This document shows positions 6,226-9,891 of a stretch of DNA of 9,891 bases, one piece after another (within the stretch, counting starts at the first letter, position 1; each line of letters opens with the position of its first letter). The DNA lies in assembly GCA_019689955.1 (NCBI GenBank), contig JADGGM010000056.1, forward strand, positions 1-9,891. Direction: 5' to 3'. The translations under genes and the position numbers were made by a program. This DNA comes from Gemmatimonadaceae bacterium (GTDB taxonomy: Bacteria; Gemmatimonadota; Gemmatimonadetes; Gemmatimonadales; Gemmatimonadaceae). The notes beneath the pieces are model-generated. The model did no database searches and had not been told where the DNA came from. It was given only the letters and a program-made list of their open reading frames with translations.

Positions 6226-6816
6226 ATGACAATGGACCGGCGCCAGTTTCTCGGCCGGCTCGCGGCGAGCGTCGCGGTGGCCGCGCTTCCCGCGCGGCTC
6301 GCGGCGCAGCAGGCGACGCAGGGGACGGGGGCGGCCAACGTGCCGATGGACGAGGGGCGCTATCGCCCCGTGCGGCTCCCCGCCAAGTCGTCCACCCCGT
6401 CGATGACGACCGACGCGCGGGACGCGCTCGAGCACCGCATCCACTGCATGTGCGGGTGCAACCTCGACGTGTACACGTGCCGCACCACCGACTTCACGTG
6501 CCCGGTGTCGCCGGCCATGCACCGCGATGTGATGGCGCTGGTGGCGGGAGGCTACTCGGCGCAGGAGATCATCGACGCGTTCGTGAACGTGTACGGCGAG
6601 CGCGTGCTGATGGAGCCGAAGAAGGAAGGGTTCAACCTCGCGGGGTACCTCGCCCCGTTCGTGGCGCTCGGCGCCGGGGGCGGGCTCGTGATCGCGCTGC
6701 TCCGGCGGTGGCGCCGGCCGGCCGCGGACGCCGCCACGGTGGAGCCGCTCCCGGTGGACGCGACGCCGGAAGAGCTGGCGAAGCTCGAGGCCCTGCTCAA
6801 GCGAGACGACCAGTGA
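6226..6816 (+). CDS. CcmH-like cytochrome c maturation protein with Tat signal and C-x-C-x-C cluster
   Basis: The product has 196 residues. A twin-arginine signal (DRRQFLG at 4-10, hydrophobic stretch to about 26, possible cleavage after LAA) predicts export of a folded protein. After a linker comes a CcmH/NrfF-like domain: GGYSAQEIIDAFVNVYGERVL (108-128) matches the 'G-x-sxxEIxxfxvxrYGdxvL' core of CcmH, followed by PKKEGFNLAGYLAPF and a membrane helix (about 139-160). The C-terminus ends in a charged helix (TPEELAKLEALLKRDD). In classical CcmH the domain starts with LRCxxCQ, the thiol pair that reduces apocytochrome c or the CcmG partner. Here the region reads HCMCGCNLDVYTC with a further Cys in TCPV: C74, C76, C78, C85, C92. 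No CxxC is present, so the chemistry may differ (metal binding or a different thiol relay). Its place directly after ccmF and before a ccmI-like gene supports a maturation role. CcmH relationship fairly sure; mechanism unknown. Confidence 0.8.
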   Translation: MTMDRRQFLGRLAASVAVAALPARLAAQQATQGTGAANVPMDEGRYRPVRLPAKSSTPSMTTDARDALEHRIHCMCGCNLDVYTCRTTDFTCPVSPAMHRDVMALVAGGYSAQEIIDAFVNVYGERVLMEPKKEGFNLAGYLAPFVALGAGGGLVIALLRRWRRPAADAATVEPLPVDATPEELAKLEALLKRDDQ

Positions 6817-7310
6817 TCGCCCTGCTCGTAGGAACCGCGCTCGCGCTCGTGGCGCTCGCGTTCGTGCTCTACCCGCTGTTCGGCGAAACACCGCGCTCGG
6901 CCGCCGTGCTCCCGCCGCCGAGCACGGCGAGCGGCGCGTCGCTCCCGTCGGCGGCCGAGCAGGCCGTGGCGGCGCTGCGCGAAGTGGAGTTCGACCGCGC
7001 GACCGGGAAGCTCTCCGAGAGCGACTACGCCGTGCTCAAGGCGCGCTACACGCGCGAGGCGCTCGCCGCCATGCGCGCCGCGGCGCCCGCGGGCGCGTCC
7101 GTCTCCGACGCGGAGGTGGAGGCGGTGATCCTCACCTACCGTGCGCGGACGCACGCGTGCCCCACCTGCGGCCCGCGCCCCGAGGCCGACGCAGTGTACT
7201 GCTCCTCGTGCGGGCGGTATCTCGCCGGGAAGTGCGGCCGGTGCGGCAGCGACGTCACCGAGCCCGCGGCGCGGTTCTGTACCGCGTGCGGCGCGGGGCT
7301 CGCGGCGTAG
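6813..7310 (+). CDS. Membrane-anchored double zinc-ribbon protein, CcmI-like N-terminal part
   Basis: The product has 165 residues. One N-terminal membrane helix (about 2-21) is followed by a Pro/Ser/Ala linker. Then comes QAVAALREVEFDRATGKLSE (50-69) with SDYAVLKARYTREAL, which resembles the segment after the first helix of CcmI-type proteins ('ALRELEFDyxTGKLSexDY'). The C-terminal part has eight cysteines in four CxxC pairs: 116/119, 130/133, 141/144, 156/159. These form two zinc-ribbon modules (CPTC...CSSC and CGRC...CTAC). CcmI normally chaperones apocytochrome c for the CcmF/CcmH ligation complex through TPR repeats, which are absent here. The GTG start at 6813 overlaps the ccmH-like stop (GTGA) and begins right at the membrane helix. 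It is the last gene of the unit. If the C-terminus is periplasmic the ribbons would be outside, which is unusual; the sequence does not settle the topology. It could instead be a general zinc-ribbon membrane protein. Confidence 0.65.
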   Translation: MIALLVGTALALVALAFVLYPLFGETPRSAAVLPPPSTASGASLPSAAEQAVAALREVEFDRATGKLSESDYAVLKARYTREALAAMRAAAPAGASVSDAEVEAVILTYRARTHACPTCGPRPEADAVYCSSCGRYLAGKCGRCGSDVTEPAARFCTACGAGLAA

Positions 7311-7343
7311 CGCACCCGCGCTCCCTCGCGCCGCGCCCCGCGC
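7291..7343. terminator. GC-rich hairpin between convergent units, possible bidirectional terminator
   Basis: GCGCGGGGC (7291-7299) is exactly complementary to GCCCCGCGC (7335-7343). Inside it GCGGCG (7302-7307) pairs with CGCCGC (7329-7334). The result is a 15-base-pair stem with a 2-base bulge and a 21-base loop. It spans the end of the zinc-ribbon gene and the 33-base gap up to the permease stop. No T-tract follows on either strand, so classical intrinsic termination is doubtful. In sequence this rich in G and C, such stems also arise by chance. Confidence 0.35.
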
Positions 7344-9059
7344 TCAGAGCTCCAACCGCTCCAGCTTCCGCGTCGCCACGTACAGCGGGACGAAGGTCGC
7401 CGTGAGGCAGAGGAGCGCGGCCACCGTGAACCCCGTGATCATCGTCGCCGGCTCCATCGGCGTGCCGAGCGCTCTCGCGCTGAGGTAGGTGTACACCGGG
7501 CGCGCTTCGAGCATCACCACCGCGCCCACCAGCCCCACCGACACGAGCATGAACACCAGCCCGCCGAACGACGTCGGGATCTGCGCCGCGTTCTCCGTGT
7601 CGTATCGCGGGAACACCACTCCCAGGCCGAGCGCGAGCCCGGCGACCGCGAAGGTGAGGAGCGTGATCGAGAAGATCGACACGAGGAAGATGAGCTCCGT
7701 CACCTCGAGGAGCGCGTCGGTCACCCCCACGATGGCGAGCGCGAGGACGAGGAGCGGGATCGTCCCGGTCCAGAACTTGGACCAGAGCAGCGCCTGCATG
7801 GGGAGCGGGCTCGACTTGAGCAGCCAGAGCGTGCGCCCCTCGAGGCTCACCGCCGGGAAGATGAAGCGCGCGGCGATCGACGCGAGCACGAACCCCGAGA
7901 GGCCGAGGTTGAGGAACGGGACCACGTTCACGAGGAAGAGCGTGATCCCCTCGCCGCGGAGCGGGAGGTACTTCACGTTGAACACGTACACCACCACGAG
8001 CACGGCGAGCAGGATGAGCTGCGACCACTGCGTGGTGTCGCGGAAGAAGACCCGCAGCTCCTTGAACACCAGCTCGCGCCGCACCACCCCGATCCCGGCG
8101 AAGACGCGGCGCCCGATCGCCGCGAGCAGCTCGCCGCGGGCGCGTCCGTGCGCGCTCTCCTGCGCCTTGCTGAAGCCCTCGGCGTAGAGCGCGCGGTGGA
8201 GCGCGGCGCCGATCACGATGAGCGCCGCGGCGGTGGTCCAGAGCAGATAGAACGGGAGCGCCGCCGGCTCCCCCGTGAGGTAGCCCATGATCGCGCGCTG
8301 CACCCAATCGCTCGGCAGGAACGCCGACGTGGGCGTGCGGAGGAGCGCGATGAAGTCGACGAGGGAGCGGAGCCCCTCGGGGCGCGCGAGCCGCTCGGGG
8401 CGGAGGAGCCGGAAGAGGAGCGCCAACCCTGCTGCCGAGAGCACCGCGACCACGCTCAGGATGTCGCGCGTGCGGCGCGCCGGGAAGACGTTCACGAGCA
8501 CGAGCGTGATCGCCGAGCCGAGCACCGCGGGGATCCCGAGGTACGGGATGGCGGTCGCGAGCGCCACGAGCACGAACAGCACTCCGCCGTGGTACACGTA
8601 GCCGTACGCCGCCAGGATCGGCACGGCCATGAGCGCCACCATCCAGCTCGAGTGCAGGAGCGTCTCGAGGAGCTTCGCGGCGTAGAGCTCGAGCCAGTCG
8701 ACCGGCGCCGAGACGAGGAGGTCGAGGTCGCGCGCGAGGAAGAAGCTCGAGAGCGCCGTGATGACGTTGGAGAGGAGGAGGATCGCGAAGAAGCTGACGA
8801 AGATGAGCCCGAGCAGCTTCCCGGCGAGGAGCGCGCCGATCTCCGGCGTCCCCTTGAAGTAGCGGAGGAGCCGCACCAGCACGAGCATGGCCAGGCTCCA
8901 GAACACCGCCGCGATCCCGAGCAGCGCGATCCACCGCCACCCGCGCCCCGCTTCCCCCCGCCGCACGCGGTTCCGCGCGATGAGGAACTTCGGGTGCAGG
9001 AGCTGCCAGAGCGATGGATCGGGGAGCGCGGCGGCGGCCGGCGGCGCGACCTCAGGCAT
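7344..9059 (-). CDS. ABC-2-type transporter permease, large (571 aa) form
   Basis: This polytopic membrane protein is the partner of the ATPase encoded just upstream. A soluble N-terminus (1-40, with LWQLLHPKFLIARNRVRRG) precedes about 12-13 hydrophobic segments, beginning at WIALLGIAAVFWSLAMLVL (about 43-61). A cytoplasmic-looking section at about 300-345 (ALYAEGFSKAQES...RELVFKELRVFFRDTTQWS) joins two halves that could each hold about six helices, as in duplicated ABC-2 exporters. Near 413-435 the sequence EGRTLWLLKSSPLPMQALLW resembles the amphipathic element I associate with this ABC-2 permease class. No substrate can be read from the sequence. The ATG (complement of 9057-9059) lies inside the end of the ATPase gene, an 8-base overlap, with GAGGTG 4 bases upstream. 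The stop is the complement of 7344-7346. The gene converges with the ccm unit. It is not CcmB: too large, and its neighbours differ. Confidence 0.87.
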   Translation of the reverse strand: MPEVAPPAAAALPDPSLWQLLHPKFLIARNRVRRGEAGRGWRWIALLGIAAVFWSLAMLVLVRLLRYFKGTPEIGALLAGKLLGLIFVSFFAILLLSNVITALSSFFLARDLDLLVSAPVDWLELYAAKLLETLLHSSWMVALMAVPILAAYGYVYHGGVLFVLVALATAIPYLGIPAVLGSAITLVLVNVFPARRTRDILSVVAVLSAAGLALLFRLLRPERLARPEGLRSLVDFIALLRTPTSAFLPSDWVQRAIMGYLTGEPAALPFYLLWTTAAALIVIGAALHRALYAEGFSKAQESAHGRARGELLAAIGRRVFAGIGVVRRELVFKELRVFFRDTTQWSQLILLAVLVVVYVFNVKYLPLRGEGITLFLVNVVPFLNLGLSGFVLASIAARFIFPAVSLEGRTLWLLKSSPLPMQALLWSKFWTGTIPLLVLALAIVGVTDALLEVTELIFLVSIFSITLLTFAVAGLALGLGVVFPRYDTENAAQIPTSFGGLVFMLVSVGLVGAVVMLEARPVYTYLSARALGTPMEPATMITGFTVAALLCLTATFVPLYVATRKLERLEL

Positions 9060-9810
9060 CGAGCACCTCGACCAGCTCCCGCGCCGCCTGCTCGCCGGTG
9101 AGGCGCAGGAAGATCGTCTCGAGCCCCGCGGTGCCGCTCTCCGCGGACGCGTACAGCTCCGCCATCGTCCCCGCCGCGCGGATGCGCCCGCCCTGGATGA
9201 TCGCGATCTGGTCGCACACGCTCTCGGCGACCTCCAGCGTGTGGGTCGACATGAGGATCGTGTGGCCGCGGCGCGTGTACTCGCGGAACAGGTCCTTGAG
9301 GATGCGCGCCGCCTTCGGGTCGAGCCCCACCATCGGCTCGTCGACCACGATCACCTCGGGGCGGTGGAGGAAGGCGCTGGCGATGATGAGCTTCTGCCGC
9401 ATCCCGTGGCTGTAGCTCTCCACGAGCTCGTTCTTCCACGGGGTGAGGTCGAAGAGCGCGAGCAGCTCGTCCATGCGGCGCTCCACCGCGGCGCCGTCCT
9501 GCCCGTAGAGCCCCGCGACGAAGCGGAGGAACTCGGCCCCGCTCAGCTTCTCGTAGATGAACGGGCGATCGGGGATGTAGCCGAGCTTCGCCTTGGCGGC
9601 GGCGGGCTCGCGGGTGATGTCGATCCCCCCGATGCGCACCGTGCCGCTCGTGGGGCGGAGGATGCCGGCGATCATGCGGAGGGTGGTCGTCTTCCCCGCG
9701 CCGTTCGGGCCCAGGAAGCCGAAGAGCTGCCCTCGCGGGATCTGGAGATCGATCGCGTCGACCGCGGTGAAGGCGCCGTATCGCTTGGTGAGCGCGTGGA
9801 GCTCGATCAT
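9052..9810 (-). CDS. ABC transporter ATP-binding protein
   Basis: This 252-residue ATPase powers the permease encoded downstream; the two genes overlap by 8 bases. Walker A is GPNGAGKTT (34-42). The Q-loop region reads GYIPDRPFIYEKLSGAEFL (77-95), with Asp at the usual Gln/Glu position, as I recall for many ABC-2 exporter ATPases. The signature is YSHGMRQK (133-140), Walker B VIVVDEP (153-159), the D-loop GLDP (162-165) and the H-loop STHT with H190. A short C-terminal extension (about 215-252) is typical of exporter subunits. The start at the complement of 9808-9810 gives the standard N-terminus MIELHALTKRYG. No good Shine-Dalgarno sequence is visible, but a stop codon of an apparent upstream gene lies 8 bases before it, so translation may be coupled. 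It is not CcmA, since no ccmB or ccmC adjoins it. Substrate unknown. Confidence 0.95.
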   Translation of the reverse strand: MIELHALTKRYGAFTAVDAIDLQIPRGQLFGFLGPNGAGKTTTLRMIAGILRPTSGTVRIGGIDITREPAAAKAKLGYIPDRPFIYEKLSGAEFLRFVAGLYGQDGAAVERRMDELLALFDLTPWKNELVESYSHGMRQKLIIASAFLHRPEVIVVDEPMVGLDPKAARILKDLFREYTRRGHTILMSTHTLEVAESVCDQIAIIQGGRIRAAGTMAELYASAESGTAGLETIFLRLTGEQAARELVEVLDA

Positions 9811-9818
9811 GACGTGCG

Positions 9819-9891
9819 TCAGTTGGAGGGAGGTGGGGCGGCCGGCGGCGCGGCGCGCGCGGGGCCCTGCGCGGGGTGCGCCCAGTTCTCG
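9819..9891 (-). CDS. C-terminal end of an upstream minus-strand gene, partial
   Basis: On the minus strand a frame is open from the window edge to TGA (complement of 9819-9821). It encodes about 23 residues: ENWAHPAQGP, a Pro/Ala-rich run, and PPPSN at the end. This looks like a low-complexity C-terminal tail. The stop lies 8 bases before the ATPase ATG, the usual spacing within an operon. Too little is visible to name a product, and the frame could be chance. Confidence 0.4.
   Translation of the reverse strand, partial: ENWAHPAQGPARAAPPAAPPPSN

Noticed and set aside
4104..6338. Very long open frame antisense to ccmF (744 codons)
   Set aside because: It is dominated by Arg, His, Glu, Asp and Pro with no domain pattern, and it mirrors the codons of a clear CcmF. 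This is a common artefact of high GC content.
7489..9101. Plus-strand open frames opposite the permease gene
   Set aside because: They are rich in Ser/Thr/Arg or Arg/Glu/His without any recognisable motif, and lie opposite a clear multi-helix membrane protein.
9052..9810. Reading the minus-strand ABC genes as ccmA/ccmB
   Set aside because: The permease is far too large for CcmB, the genes are convergent with the ccm unit, and the ATPase has the C-terminal extension of generic ABC-2 exporters.

Overview
The window is very GC-rich and densely coded. Seven of the nine plus-strand genes overlap a neighbour at their stop/start codons or lie within a few bases of one. The gene set suggests a high-GC Gram-negative bacterium. 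It holds a System I cytochrome c maturation cluster with a cysteine-type CcmE, a Tat-exported CcmH-like protein with unusual cysteines, and an ABC-2 transporter with a large permease. Gemmatimonadota is my best guess, but this is an inference from gene style and no marker gene is present. I see no tRNA, rRNA, CRISPR array, insertion sequence or other mobile element.

Region 1 (1-3287, plus strand) is one translationally coupled chain. It holds the 3' part of mtnA (methionine salvage), glpK (glycerol kinase), a divergent uracil-DNA glycosylase-superfamily gene, and a small exported protein resembling the YfiM/DUF2279 family. Every junction is a 1-4 base stop/start overlap, yet the products have no obvious common pathway.

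Region 2 (3288-3437) is the only sizeable non-coding gap on the plus strand. It holds an imperfect 15-base direct repeat and a promoter-like pair of hexamers, and probably drives the next transcription unit.

Region 3 (3438-7310, plus strand) starts with a small charged helical protein of unknown role, followed by ccmE, ccmF, a ccmH-like gene and a ccmI-like gene with zinc ribbons. CcmE carries heme to the CcmF synthase, which joins it to apocytochrome c. CcmE has Cys (C-x3-Y) in place of the usual heme-binding His. The CcmH-like protein lacks the classical CxxC thiol motif and has a C-x-C-x-C cluster behind a twin-arginine signal. The last protein combines a CcmI-like N-terminus with two zinc-ribbon modules. 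Together this is a non-canonical version of the System I ligation machinery. CcmA, CcmB, CcmC and CcmD are not in the window.

Region 4 (7344-9891, minus strand) converges on the ccm unit across 33 bases that can form a strong GC hairpin. It holds an ABC-2-type exporter: a 252-aa ATPase, then a 571-aa polytopic permease overlapping it by 8 bases. Just upstream, at the right edge, lies what looks like the Pro/Ala-rich tail of another minus-strand gene.
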